From: Streptomyces xanthophaeus
GTDB taxonomy: Bacteria > Actinomycetota > Actinomycetes > Streptomycetales > Streptomycetaceae
NCBI RefSeq assembly: GCF_000725805.1
Contig: NZ_KL647133.1
Location: forward strand, 62,001-126,000
Length of the DNA: 64,000 nt
Direction: 5' to 3'
The position numbers and the translations under genes are program-made. Under the pieces are notes generated by a model. The model saw only the letters and a program-made list of their open reading frames with translations, was not told the origin of the DNA and made no database searches. This document shows positions 42,290 through 51,241 of this stretch, piece by piece; within the stretch, counting starts at the first letter, position 1, and each line of letters starts with the position of its first letter.

Positions 42290-43657
42290 GTGGAGCCATC
42301 AGGACCGACCCTCTTCCAGACCCTGATCAACCAGCGGGGCTGGCAGGACTACCAGGTCTTCAAGCGGCGCTACGAGCAGGCGGCCAAGCAATTAGCGGAG
42401 TTGGAGGGACCGCCCTCGATCTCGACCGCGACGATCGAGAAGCGGCAGTTCTTCCGATACGCGCATGGCGAGGTCCGGACCCCGCAGACCGTCGCCCGCC
42501 GCGTCCTGGAGTTCATGTTTCCGGGCATCCCGGCCACCCGACTCCTCGGGCCTGCGGAGTCCAAGCCGGGCCCCTCCCCACACCACCCAGCGGCTGACGA
42601 CCGCGATGCAGTGGATCCATCCGAGTACGGCCTTGAAGACGTGGTCATGGCGGCGGCGAATGAGTCGGCGCAGTTCGCGGCCAGGGCAGAGAGCAGCAAC
42701 GTGGGACCGCACACGCTGGAGCAGCTGGAAGCTGACATCCGCCGCCTCGTCATGACGTACCCCAACCGGCCCGTCGGGCCCCTGTTCCGCGAGGTCCGTG
42801 CCCTCCGAGACCGCGCGTTCGAACTTCTCGAAGGACGTCAGCCACCGCGGTACACCTCCGACCTCTACGTGGGCGCCGGCGTTCTGTGCGGCGTACTGGC
42901 GAACGCCAGTTTCGACCTGGGCCGCTACGACGCGGCCGAAACACAAGCCCGTACCGCCTTCCTGTTCGGCGAACTCGCGGGGCACAACGGACTGCGCTCC
43001 TGGGTACGCGGACTCCAGGCACTGATCGCGTACTGGGACGGCCGCCCCGTAGACGCCGTACGCCTTGCGGACTCCGGAAGCGCGTTCACCCCGGAGTCCG
43101 GCACGGCGCAGATCCGACTGGAGAGCATCAAGGCACGCGCCTACGGCCAGCTCAACAGGGGCAGCGATGCCCTGGCGGCCCTCAGTGCCGCCGACCACCT
43201 GCGAGAGCGTCTCGCCGAGGGAGACGAACTGCCAGGCGGGATGATGGCCTTCCCCGTCGAGAAGCAACTGTTCTACTCCAGCAGCACGCACCTCTGGCTG
43301 GCAGGCACCCAACACCTCAGCGATGCCGAGGCTCGCGCCGACGAAGCTGTGGAGATGTTCCAGTCTGCGCCGCCGGAGCAGCAGAGACTCGGCGAGATGT
43401 CCCTGGCCCGCATGGACCTGGCCATGGCTCGGCTGGGCCGAGGTGACATCGACGGGGCCGCGACCCAGATCCACGCCGTCCTCGGGGTCAGCGCCCGGCG
43501 CCGCACCGAGAGCGTAGACCGCCGGATCGGCCACTTCAGCCGTCAGCTCGCGCTGCACCCCGGGGCCGGATCACCTGCCGCCATCGGCCTTCGTGAGGTG
43601 ATCATTGCTCATCAGGAACGCATGCCCGCTCAGCTCCCGCCAGGAGGCAGCCAGTGA
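42290..43657 (+). CDS. XRE-type regulator with TPR domain, TTA-containing
   Basis: From GTG 42290 (GAGGGAG five bases upstream; an in-frame ATG at 42242 is the alternative) the protein has 455 aa. The N-terminal 80 residues look like an atypical helix-turn-helix region (SISTATIEKRQFFRYAHGEV, RTPQTVARRVLEFMFPG). Residues about 150-440 are TPR-like helices (RAFELLEGRQPPRYTSDLYV, FDLGRYDAAETQARTAF). Such proteins are common pathway-specific regulators in Streptomyces. Codon 35 is TTA (42392-42394), so translation should depend on the bldA tRNA, linking expression to late growth. It overlaps the next gene by four bases. Confidence 0.75.
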   Translation: MEPSGPTLFQTLINQRGWQDYQVFKRRYEQAAKQLAELEGPPSISTATIEKRQFFRYAHGEVRTPQTVARRVLEFMFPGIPATRLLGPAESKPGPSPHHPAADDRDAVDPSEYGLEDVVMAAANESAQFAARAESSNVGPHTLEQLEADIRRLVMTYPNRPVGPLFREVRALRDRAFELLEGRQPPRYTSDLYVGAGVLCGVLANASFDLGRYDAAETQARTAFLFGELAGHNGLRSWVRGLQALIAYWDGRPVDAVRLADSGSAFTPESGTAQIRLESIKARAYGQLNRGSDALAALSAADHLRERLAEGDELPGGMMAFPVEKQLFYSSSTHLWLAGTQHLSDAEARADEAVEMFQSAPPEQQRLGEMSLARMDLAMARLGRGDIDGAATQIHAVLGVSARRRTESVDRRIGHFSRQLALHPGAGSPAAIGLREVIIAHQERMPAQLPPGGSQ

Positions 43658-44496
43658 CGACCGTGACCCTCTTGCACCCCGGCGCCATGGGCGCGGCCGT
43701 CGCCGCCCAGGCCGTCAAGGCAGGCCACGAGGTGCTGTGGGTGCCGGAAGGCCGCAGCGACGCGACCCACCGACGCGCGAAGGAAGTCGGCGCCACCGCG
43801 TGTGACTCGCTCGACGAGGCGCTGGAACGGAGTGAGATCGTCCTGTCGATCTGTCCTCCGCAGGCCGCCGAAGACGTGGCAACCACGGTCGCCGGCCATG
43901 CCTTCGCCGGGGTGTACGTGGACGCCAACGCGATCAACCCCCAGCGAATGCAGCGAATCGCGGAGGAGATCAGGCCGGGCGCCACGGTCCTCGACGGTGC
44001 GATCTTCGGCCCGCCGCCCGGTGCCCAGCGGGCTGCTCGCCTCTACCTCGCAGGCGAAGCCCAGGCCGTGGACACGGTGCAGCCCGTGTTCAAGGACACA
44101 GCGTTGCACGTCCGCCGCGCGAGCGGCAGCGTCGGCTCAGCCTCCGCGCTGAAGATGGCGTTCGCCAGCTACCAGAAGGCCGCCCGAACCCTCGCCGGCG
44201 TGGCCCACGCGCTGGCCGACGCTCATGGCGTCGGCGACGAGCTCACGGCCGAGGCGCAGCTGATGGCGTCCAACATCCTCTCCGACCCTGGATACCTGCC
44301 CAGCGTGGCCGCACGCGCCTGGCGCTGGGCTCCGGAGATGGAGGACATCGCCGAAACGCTCCGCGCAGCCGGGTTGCCTGTGGATATGGCCGAAGCGGCG
44401 GTCGCGGTCATGGCCCGCTGGGAAGGAGACAAGGACCACTACAACCTGTCGGTCGCAGAGGTCTTGTCCCATTTGGGGGAACAGCCTGCTCGCTGA
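43654..44496 (+). CDS. NAD(P)-dependent dehydrogenase, 6PGDH/HIBADH-like
   Basis: The GTG start overlaps the regulator's stop (GTGA). The 280-aa product begins with a Rossmann motif, VTLLHPGAMGAAVAAQAVKA (G-x2-G). It continues with VDANAINPQRMQRIA and a helical C-terminal domain (SASALKMAFASYQKAARTLA) bearing the lysine expected in beta-hydroxyacid dehydrogenases. The substrate cannot be read. With the flavoprotein that follows it may form a small redox operon under the bldA-dependent regulator. Confidence 0.75.
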   Translation: MTTVTLLHPGAMGAAVAAQAVKAGHEVLWVPEGRSDATHRRAKEVGATACDSLDEALERSEIVLSICPPQAAEDVATTVAGHAFAGVYVDANAINPQRMQRIAEEIRPGATVLDGAIFGPPPGAQRAARLYLAGEAQAVDTVQPVFKDTALHVRRASGSVGSASALKMAFASYQKAARTLAGVAHALADAHGVGDELTAEAQLMASNILSDPGYLPSVAARAWRWAPEMEDIAETLRAAGLPVDMAEAAVAVMARWEGDKDHYNLSVAEVLSHLGEQPAR

Positions 44497-44657
44497 GTGG
44501 CGGCCGTCTCAAGACAGTGGCGTGGTCGCGGACCATCTGCTGCCCAGAGGCAAAGAGGCCCAGCCGTCCGGGACCTGGTCGCCGACATGGCAGCCCGCGA
44601 CCGTCGGCGTACGCTGCCAGAGCTCGACCACTTGAGCCGCCGACTGGGAGTACCCGC

Positions 44658-45212
44658 GTGACCGAGCCGCAGCGCAAGCCCTTCCTGTACGTCGTCGTCT
44701 GCGCGGCCGGGATCGCGGGCGACGTCGGCAAGCTGATCGACGCCGCGCACGAGCGGGGCTGGGACGTCGGTGTCGTCGCCACCCCGCAGGGGCTTCCCTT
44801 CCTCGACGTGTCCGAGATCGAGGACCGGACCGGTTACCCGGTGCGGTCCGCCTGGCGCGCGCCCGGCGACGCACGGTCCTTCCCACCCGCTGATGCGATC
44901 GCCGTCGCCCCGGCCACCTTCAACACGGTCAACAAGTGGGCGGCCGGCTTCGCGGACAACCTCGCCCTCGGCATCCTCTGCGAGGCTCCGGGCATGGGCA
45001 TCCCCACCGCCGTCCTGCCCTACGTGAACACCGCCCTCGCGGCCCACCGCGCGTACCAGCGGAGCCTCGCAGAGCTGCGCGAGATGGGTGTTCTGGTCGG
45101 CAGCTACGAGCCGCATCGCCCGAAGTCCGGCGGCGGCGCCGACCGCTTCCGCTGGGGGGAAGCCGTCGACCTCCTGGCACCGTTCCTCGCGGCAGGCGAC
45201 GCACGCCACTGA
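44658..45212 (+). CDS. HFCD-family flavoprotein
   Basis: This 184-aa protein starts GTG at 44658. It has the homo-oligomeric flavin-containing Cys decarboxylase fold: LYVVVCAAGIAGDVGKLIDA, PADAIAVAPATFNTVNKWAA and GIPTAVLPYVNT. The PATFNT stretch is the counterpart of the PASxNT/PMMNxxM motifs. Family members include Dfp/CoaC and the peptidyl-cysteine decarboxylases of some RiPP pathways. The candidate precursor at 35791 lacks Cys, so a role on that peptide is doubtful; a small-molecule substrate is more likely. Confidence 0.75.
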   Translation: MTEPQRKPFLYVVVCAAGIAGDVGKLIDAAHERGWDVGVVATPQGLPFLDVSEIEDRTGYPVRSAWRAPGDARSFPPADAIAVAPATFNTVNKWAAGFADNLALGILCEAPGMGIPTAVLPYVNTALAAHRAYQRSLAELREMGVLVGSYEPHRPKSGGGADRFRWGEAVDLLAPFLAAGDARH

Positions 45213-45321
45213 TCTACGCCTGCCAGTGGTAGGGCCTGGCGGATTTCCACATGAGGAACGCCGTCGCCCGGTGGCCGGGGGTACCCGGCACCGGGCGGCG
45301 GGTGCTGTGCTGGGGGGCCTC

Positions 45322-45705
45322 TCAGTCCTCGTAGGGGAGGTATATACCGCCGTCCGGAGCGGCTATGGCGCACAGGCGCTCGTACTCGGCGCGGTCTTCC
45401 TCGGTCATGTGCGGCAGTACGTCCATGACCATGCGGGCTTCGGGGTGCTGGGCGAAGTACGAGAGCACGAGCTCGGTGAGGGCCTCCACGGCGTTGCCCT
45501 GTTCGAGGACGGCCGCGGCATTGCGGGCGCTCAGTGCTGCCGTGGCTTCGAGCTCGGCGCGCGTGGCCTGGAAGGTGGTGGCCTGTTCGGCCCGTGTGAA
45601 GGGGCGCCCATCACTGTGGGACCAGGTGTTGGTGTCGGGTCGGAGCTTGAAGTCCGCGTCCAACAGCAGGGCGATGATTTCGATGCGCAGTTCGGTTTCG
45701 GGCAT
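45322..45705 (-). CDS. hypothetical acidic protein next to the mobilisation module
   Basis: This 127-aa protein starts at 45705 with AAGGAACC upstream. It is soluble, helical and acidic (MPETELRIEIIALLLDADFK at the start), with no motif I recognise. It lies downstream of the relaxase on the same strand but beyond the terminator-like repeat at 45755-45790, so it is probably transcribed separately. It could be an accessory gene of the element. Confidence 0.5.
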   Translation of the reverse strand: MPETELRIEIIALLLDADFKLRPDTNTWSHSDGRPFTRAEQATTFQATRAELEATAALSARNAAAVLEQGNAVEALTELVLSYFAQHPEARMVMDVLPHMTEEDRAEYERLCAIAAPDGGIYLPYED

Positions 45706-45754
45706 GCGGGGGTTCCTTACGGGATGGGGCCGGTGGTGATGTTTTCAATGCTCC

Positions 45755-45790
45755 GGAGAAACCCCGGTTTGGCTGACCGGGGATCGTCGG
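45755..45790 (-). terminator. terminator-like repeat, left copy of a 36-bp inverted pair
   Basis: This 36-bp stretch is the reverse complement of 51242-51277 with one mismatch. Each copy can fold as CCCCGGT / ACCGGGG around a seven-base loop. Here it lies after the relaxase stop; the other copy lies after the XRE gene stop. The two copies thus bracket the mobilisation-replication module as outward-facing terminators. Confidence 0.6.
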
Positions 45791-45817
45791 CTATGTAGGG
45801 ACGGCCACGTCCGGGCG

Positions 45818-47517
45818 TCAGCGGCGGCGGGAGGCGTTGTTCGCGGCCTTCGGAGCGGGTTGTGTGGTCACCACGCGCCGGGGGAGCGATGCTGCGGGAT
45901 CGGCAGGCAGGTGCGCGAGACGGCGGAGACGCCAGACGAGGACGTCGCTGACGGAGGTGGCGCTGTCCAGCTCCCGGTGCCGGGTGGCTTCTGCGAGGAG
46001 GTGGGCCGGGTTATGGCCTGCGGCCTGGGTATCGGCGAGTGTGGCCGCCAGGGCGGGCCAGCCCGGCTCGGCCAGAACTTGTTCGGCAATCTCGGGCAGC
46101 GCCTGGCGTAGGACGGCTGCCTGTCGTCGCTGCAGTGGCAGGGAGCGGCCTCGCTGGTGGAGCACGGACATCGGCTGGGCGCCCGCGATCTCGTAGGCGG
46201 CGCGCAGGTGTTCGGCGGCTTGGTGCGCGGCTTCGGCTTGCTGGGCGTGCTTCTTCTTGGTGTGCCAGTTCGCCGCCGCGGTGACGAGGAAGAACGCGGT
46301 GTCGATGAGCATGGCGGTGGTGGCGCCGTCCTCTCCGCGGCCGAGGGACCGTCCGCTGTGGACGAGGTCGTGCGCAGCCTGGCGCAGGGCGTGGTCGTGC
46401 CCGCGTACGGCGCGGACGTGGGAGCGGGAGGCCCGCTCGAACGCGAAGGCTGCATCGCGGAGTTCTCTGCGGGTGTAGGCGGCGGAGGTCTTGGCGAGGG
46501 CGTCGAGGACCTCCCCGGCAGCGGCGATCTGGGCTGCTGCCGTGCCTTCGTCGGCATGCTCGATGAGCAGCAGTGCCTGCCAGGTCGCAGTAGTGGCGCG
46601 GCGGCGGGCGTACGCAGGGCCGGTGACCGGCGGGAGAGCGGGGAGCTCCGGTGAGATGTCCTCGTCCGAGGAGGATTCTGCCGGTTGGGTCCAGCGTTCG
46701 CGGATACGGGGCAGGGAGAGATCGGGGGCGAGCTTGGATCCCGAGTAGAAGACGGGTTCGCCGTTCTTGTTGCGGTCGTCGGGCAGGGCCACGGTGTAGC
46801 CGAGGAGGTCCCCGGACGGCGCCACGCGCCGCTTTACGAGGAGACCGGCACGGCTGAGACGGTCGAAGAACTCCTCCTCGCTCTGGGCGCCGGCCGCCGC
46901 GCGTCGGACGCTCTCGCGCAGTTCCTCCCTCGGGGTGCGTTCCCGCTGGTGGCGGTCGGCTTTGTGGTGTTCGGCACTGGTGGGGCGCTGGGCTGCGGTT
47001 CCGTCACCGGCGTTGAGGCGGCGCAGGCCGTAGTCGGCTTCGATGAGACGGGCTTCGGCCTGGGAGCGCTTGGCTTCGTTGTGGCGGCGGGGCCGGCGGC
47101 CGTCCTCGCGGACAGTGGTGGCGATGATGTGGATGTGGTCGTCGGCGTGGCGGACGGCTGCCCAGCGACAGGCGGCGGTGTCGCCGTCGGGGGCGATGCC
47201 AGTGGCGGCGACCATGCGGCGGGCGATGTCGCCCCACTGCTCGTCGCTGAGGATCGGGTCCTCGGGCGCGGCACGTACGGACAGGTGCCATACGTGCTCG
47301 GTGGGGCGTCGCGACTTGGGCAGGGCTTCGACGGCTGGTCGAGGAGCCTTTGCAGGTCCCCGTAAGTGGCTTTCGAGTTGCGTCCGGGGTCGGGGACGAG
47401 ACTGTCCCAGGCCGCCACGAGGTGTGGGTCGGTGTGTTCCTCGTGGGTGCCGGGGCCGTAGAGGTAGCGGATCAGGCCGATGGTGCGGGTGCCCATCTTG
47501 TGGACGCGGGGGATCAT
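45818..47517 (-). pseudogene. mobilisation relaxase, split by a one-base deletion
   Basis: The gene starts at 47517 (MIPRVHKMGTRTIGLIRYLY) and reads to DLQRLLDQP. It then needs a shift near 47331-47336 to continue as VEALPKSRRPTEHVWHLSVR and onward to 45818. The catalytic metal-binding motif RHADDHIHIIAT (three histidines) is intact in the second part, and RTIGLIRYLYGPG at the N-terminus is typical of actinobacterial MobA/VirD2-like relaxases. Undamaged it would be about 566 aa and nick DNA at the origin of transfer. The single missing base could be true inactivation or a sequencing error; everything else looks intact. Its start overlaps the mobC-like gene's stop (ATGA). Confidence 0.75.
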
Positions 47518-48176
47518 CCGGTGGGAGCCTCCGTCTCTACGTATCGCTGGGTGAAGCCGTCCACGCGCTCGGCGGTCCGCTGGACGGCGTCGAGGACCGC
47601 CTTGGCGTGCGGGGCATCGGCGCCGGAGTTCAAGACGGTGGCGACCTGGTTCAGGTTGTTGCCGATCTGGCCGAGGGCCCGGCGCAGCGCGAACAGCTCT
47701 CTGACCATCTCCCGGTGGGTGGCGATCTCGGCTTCGGTGTGTTCGAGGTCGCGTGCGGCCTTCAGGGCAGAGTGGGCGAGGAACCCGGCGGTGCTCATGC
47801 GGCAGGCAGCCGCGGCGTGGGTGAGGAGCTGGAATTCATCGTCGTTCATGCGGCAACTGGGCTGGTGGATGCGCTTCTTCTCGGCGAGCAGGCGCTCACG
47901 CTGGCGCACGTGCGATGTCGTTGGGGCGGTGTGCGTGCAGCGGGGGGTGTGGCAGGCGTGCTGTCCCTCCGATTCGTGGTGCGGTCCGGCCTCGGCAGCA
48001 TCCCGAAGGGCCGGCACCCCCTGGTGCCGGTCCGCGCCCGCCACCCCTGGGGCGGGGGAGCCCAGAGCATTGCTCCCGACGGGAGCAATGCTCTGGGTAC
48101 AACTTGCTCCTCCTGAGGCTGGAAGCGAGGGCATGTGATCGTCGTGGGTGGGACGGTCGTGCGGTGGGTTGTGCAT
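47514..48176 (-). CDS. MobC-like relaxosome protein
   Basis: The conserved part is the last 130 residues: PSCRMNDDEFQLLTHAAAAC, a ribbon-helix-helix-like DNA-binding start, and LFALRRALGQIGNNLNQVAT, the MobC signature. The ATG at 48176 has AAGGA upstream and gives 220 aa, but the first 90 residues are low-complexity and span a perfect palindrome. A GTG at 47909, giving the usual 131 aa, is the alternative. It would help open oriT for the relaxase, whose gene overlaps by four bases. Confidence 0.75.
   Translation of the reverse strand: MHNPPHDRPTHDDHMPSLPASGGASCTQSIAPVGSNALGSPAPGVAGADRHQGVPALRDAAEAGPHHESEGQHACHTPRCTHTAPTTSHVRQRERLLAEKKRIHQPSCRMNDDEFQLLTHAAAACRMSTAGFLAHSALKAARDLEHTEAEIATHREMVRELFALRRALGQIGNNLNQVATVLNSGADAPHAKAVLDAVQRTAERVDGFTQRYVETEAPTG
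48061..48097. other. perfect 17-bp palindrome, candidate oriT hairpin
   Basis: CCCAGAGCATTGCTCCC (48061-48077) and its exact complement (48081-48097) flank the three bases GAC. It lies just ahead of the conserved part of the mobC-like gene, where mobilisable elements often keep oriT. It is too perfect and too long to be chance, and its low-complexity coding context (SNALGSP) suggests it is kept as DNA. It is not followed by a T tract, so a terminator is less likely. Confidence 0.55.
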
Positions 48177-48239
48177 GCGTGTCCTTGAAGTGGTAGAGGC
48201 TGGTCGTGTGAAGGGGCTGTTGGGCGGGGTCGACCGGTT

Positions 48240-48758
48240 GGGGACCGCTCGCTCGTGACGCGAAACGCTGCCGGTGCTGTCCGGGGACCGGGCGGGGATG
48301 GTCCCCGTTTCGGGTAGGAACTCGGTCCCCGGCGGCAAGGGCGTGGGGGACCGGTCCCGTCTCGGTCCCCGTAGTGGTGGGTGGGGACGGTCCCCGACGC
48401 GGTGACCTGGCGGTCCCCGAACCGCCGCAGGGTGGTCCCGGATGGTGGGGACCGAGGGGACGGTCCCCACTGAGTCGGGGGACGTCAGGCGGGGGTGACC
48501 TGCGGAAACAGAGTTGGGGACCGGTCCCCGTGGTGGCCGGCGCGCGCAGCGCAATCAGGGGACGGTCCCCGATCGACTGCTGTCGGTTCCCTCCTGGGGA
48601 GGGCGCTGTCAGACGGGACCGGGGCTCGTTTGGGGACTGGGACCGGGTTGGGGACCGTGATGGGGACGGGACCGGGACCGGGTTGGGTACGGTCCCCGAA
48701 CGGCTCAGGTCAGTGGTTCGGTCCCTACGATGACGGGGGCCGACCCGGGTGGGGACCG
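48240..48758. repeat. iteron-like array of GGGGAC/GTCCCC motifs, candidate replication origin
   Basis: I count about 20 copies of GGGGAC or its complement in 520 bp, mostly as GGGGACCG or CGGTCCCC. Some are joined into palindromes: GGGGACCGGTCCCC at 48516-48529 and GGGGACGGTCCCC at 48383, 48456 and 48558. Base composition alone would predict about one. The array fills the gap between the mobC-like gene and the helicase-loader gene, the place where a plasmid-like origin or a regulator-binding cluster would be expected. No gene is supportable here. Confidence 0.7.
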
Positions 48759-48764
48759 TGGTGG

Positions 48765-49463
48765 TCAGGAGCCCGACGGCTGGGTGCGTCGGCGGTCCGG
48801 GCCGGTGAGGATGACGCGGGTGGTCATCTCTGCCAGGCGGGAGGCGACGCGGTCCCCGACTGCGTTGCGGAGTTCCGCGATCGGCAGGTTGGTGGTGATC
48901 AGGGTCGGGAGCATCTCGGTGTAGCGGCGGTTGATCAGCCGGTACGTCAGCTCCTCGGTCCACTCGGACTGCTTGGCCGCGCCGAGGTCGTCCAGGATCA
49001 GCAGCGGGCACCGGCCGAGCTCTTGGATCTCCCGCTCGGGGTCGTGGTTGGGCCGGGGCCGGAGCTGGGCGTAGAGGTCGGCGGAGGTGACCGCCTGCCA
49101 GCGCAGGCGTACTCCGGCGGCCAGCAGCGAGCGGACGGCTCCGTAGGCCTGATGTGTCTTGCCGATGCCGGTGGTTCCGGCGATCAGCAGCGAGGGGCCG
49201 TAGGCGATGCCCCGGGTACCGGCCGGCCCGTTCCGCCCGGCGCGGGTGACCGCCTCCACCCAGCCCAGGACTTCGGGTTGGGTGGCGAGTGCCTCGCGGT
49301 AGCGGGGCGGGATGCGGCGGTCGGCGAGTTCCAGGGCGGTCACCGGCTCCACCGTGGGCCCGGCGGGTGCGGTGTCGGGGTCGATGCCCTTGGCAGCGAG
49401 AATGGCCTGGAGACGGGCTGCCAGGGTGCCAGCACGTTGGGGTTCGCGGGTCGCGGTGGTCAC
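48765..49463 (-). CDS. DnaC/IstB-like helicase loader ATPase
   Basis: This 232-aa AAA+ protein has Walker A IAGTTGIGKTHQAYGAV, Walker B CPLLILDDLGAAK, sensor TLITTNLP and an arginine-finger region DRVASRLAEM. This is the DnaC/DnaI/IstB pattern. With no transposase next to it and a replication-initiator-like gene upstream (overlap at 49460-49463), it is a helicase loader for element replication rather than an IS21 helper. Confidence 0.82.
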   Translation of the reverse strand: MTTATREPQRAGTLAARLQAILAAKGIDPDTAPAGPTVEPVTALELADRRIPPRYREALATQPEVLGWVEAVTRAGRNGPAGTRGIAYGPSLLIAGTTGIGKTHQAYGAVRSLLAAGVRLRWQAVTSADLYAQLRPRPNHDPEREIQELGRCPLLILDDLGAAKQSEWTEELTYRLINRRYTEMLPTLITTNLPIAELRNAVGDRVASRLAEMTTRVILTGPDRRRTQPSGS

Positions 49464-50379
49464 AGCTGGCCTCCGTAAGCGGCTTCGGCGTCAACGGGGT
49501 TGGTGTACGGCTGAGGGGCTCTGCGGGCGCCAGCAGTGGGCTGGGGCGGGTTCATGGCCTCGTTGACCAGGCTGGGCAGCAGGCCGGGTGGAGGCTCTTG
49601 ACGCGCATGCGCTCGACGCCGGCCCGGACGTGCTCGGGGTCGATGCCTTCGCGCAGCAGCTTCTTGATCTCCCGGCCGACATGGCCCAGAACGCTCTCCG
49701 GGGGACGTTTCCCGCATGCGGCGGCGTACTCGCCGACCATCTGCTGGGCTGTGACGGTCTGGGATGGGGTGGGGGCGCTCGCGCCTCCCAACGGAGATCC
49801 TAGATCCATGATCCTAGGTCCTAGATCCGGACCGTGAGGGCTCGGCGTGGGCTCCCGTACCTCTCCCTGACGCTGCACGGAGGGTTCAGTGAACCCGTCC
49901 TGACCTGCGGATATAAGGTTCGCTGAAGCGGCATGAGGTGTGCGTGCGAGCTCAGGGGCGGGTGCCTGATGGTGCACGGACGCCTCACGGAGCCCTCCCT
50001 GCGCCAGCGGTGAGGTCAGGGGCACCCGGCCGCCGTCGTGGTAGGGGCAGTTCGGGTGCCGGACACCGCTGGGGCGGTTGACCTTCTGGTGCTTGGAGAA
50101 GGTCACGATGTGCAGGTACCGCTTGCCGTCCTCGCCCTCGTACCGGCAGATGAGTTCATTGCCGGCGAGCTGGGTGAGGTCGTCCTCGACCTCGATCGGG
50201 CCGTGTTCGGGGCGCAGGGACCACAAGAGGCCTGCGATGACGGCGGACTGGTCACGGAACCGGCCGTGGTCGTCGGCCTGGGTGAGCAGACTGAAGAACG
50301 TCCGCTCCGCGGTGATGCTGACGGCGGCCAGCGATTCGGAGCTGAAGGCTTCCGGCTTGATGGTGCGGATGCGTGCCAT
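49460..50379 (-). pseudogene. replication initiator (phage DnaD/replisome-organiser type), frameshifted near its end
   Basis: From ATG 50379 the protein begins MARIRTIKPEAFSSESLAAV, then FFSLLTQADDHGRFRDQSAV, typical of phage- and element-encoded replisome organisers with a winged-helix N-terminus. A variable Pro-rich middle and a DnaD-like helical end (VGEYAAACGKRPPESVLGHV) follow. One base is missing near 49583-49588: the written frame ends KSLHPACCPAWSTRP at 49552. The shifted frame continues GLLPSLVNEAMNPPQPTAGA to a stop at 49460, overlapping the helicase-loader start as expected. The intact protein would be about 306 aa. Only the last 45 residues are affected, so function may survive, or the shift may be a sequence error. 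Confidence 0.7.
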
Positions 50380-50381
50380 GC

Positions 50382-50471
50382 CTATCGCCCCGTCTTCGTC
50401 TGCTGCTGGGACGGCAATGCCGGGGTGGGCGCAGGTGTGCGGACGGCTGCTTCGGCCGTACTGTTGGGCAT
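50382..50471 (-). CDS. 29-aa leader ORF upstream of the initiator
   Basis: ATG at 50471 follows GAGGAAC at good spacing; the peptide is MPNSTAEAAVRTPAPTPALP followed by nine residues. Its TAG ends two bases before the initiator ATG, so translation of the two is probably coupled. It is rich in Ala, Pro and Thr with no motif. It could be a leader that sets initiator synthesis. Confidence 0.45.
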   Translation of the reverse strand: MPNSTAEAAVRTPAPTPALPSQQQTKTGR

Positions 50472-50522
50472 AGACGTTCCTCAGATCCGTTCAGGAGTGG
50501 GCGGTTTGAACAAGGGACTCCC

Positions 50523-50556
50523 ATCGGCTCTCGGCGCTGCAACGCCGGGAGCCGAT
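50523..50556 (+). terminator. hairpin upstream of the replication operon
   Basis: ATCGGCTCTCGGCG (50523-50536) pairs with CGCCGGGAGCCGAT (50543-50556), one G-T pair, six-base loop, followed on the plus strand by TTCTTTG. No plus-strand gene precedes it, so it may instead shape the leader of the minus-strand operon. The rest of 50472-50947 shows no gene and must hold the divergent promoters. Confidence 0.45.
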
Positions 50557-50947
50557 TTCTTTGTCAGGGGTGCTTAGCCAAGACAGCCACACCCAGCCCG
50601 CGGAAGTCCAGCGAATCCGCACTCGAAAAGCGTCAGAGTGCATCGCTGATCGCGAACGTCTTCACAGTAAGGGCGAATCCCCGGTTGACCAAAAAGTCGA
50701 CGGCGCAGGGGGAGCGGCGAAGATCGAACGTCGAAAATCATTGACCGGGGTAGGCGAGGCGATCTATGTTTCCGCTGCCCGGAGCCGCTGACGGTGTGCG
50801 CACCTCTGCGGTCCGAGATGGGTCATAGTTCCGCAATGGCTGCCTATGCGGGAATCATCAGTTCGTTCTCCGTGAAACGAGCCCCAAAGTCCCATGTCTG
50901 GGCTTCCGTGATTACGAGAAACCGGGAACCCGAGCTACAACAGACGC

Positions 50948-51199
50948 ATGCCCCGAAGAGCTACGGAAATCGGTCCCGCCGGAGAACGGACCGCCCACGC
51001 CATCGAGCGGCTGCGTACCTCGCGCGGATTCGCCCAGCGAGAGCTCGCTGCCCGTGTCACTGAGCTCGGCCACCCCATGACCAACACCATGCTGTCCCGC
51101 ATCGAACGCACCCGCCGGCGCTGCGACGCGGATGACCTCGTTGCCATTGCGGCTGCCCTCGGTGTCTCCCCACTTGCCCTGCTCCAGCCTGCGGCGTAG
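50948..51199 (+). CDS. XRE-family helix-turn-helix regulator
   Basis: This 83-aa protein is a single Cro/CI-type domain: IERLRTSRGFAQRELAARVT then MLSRIERTRRRCDADDLVAI and AAALGVSPLALL. It is divergent from the replication operon across a 480-bp gap and upstream of the excisionase, the typical place for an element's control repressor. A terminator-like repeat follows at 51242. Confidence 0.8.
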   Translation: MPRRATEIGPAGERTAHAIERLRTSRGFAQRELAARVTELGHPMTNTMLSRIERTRRRCDADDLVAIAAALGVSPLALLQPAA

Positions 51200-51241
51200 G
51201 GGGTTCGGGCAGGCGCGCGGTGACGTCGCCCCGGCTTACAC

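Noticed and set aside
48765..49463. IS21 helper ATPase (IstB)
   Set aside because: No IstA transposase or IS ends nearby; the neighbours are replication and mobilisation genes, so a helicase loader fits better.
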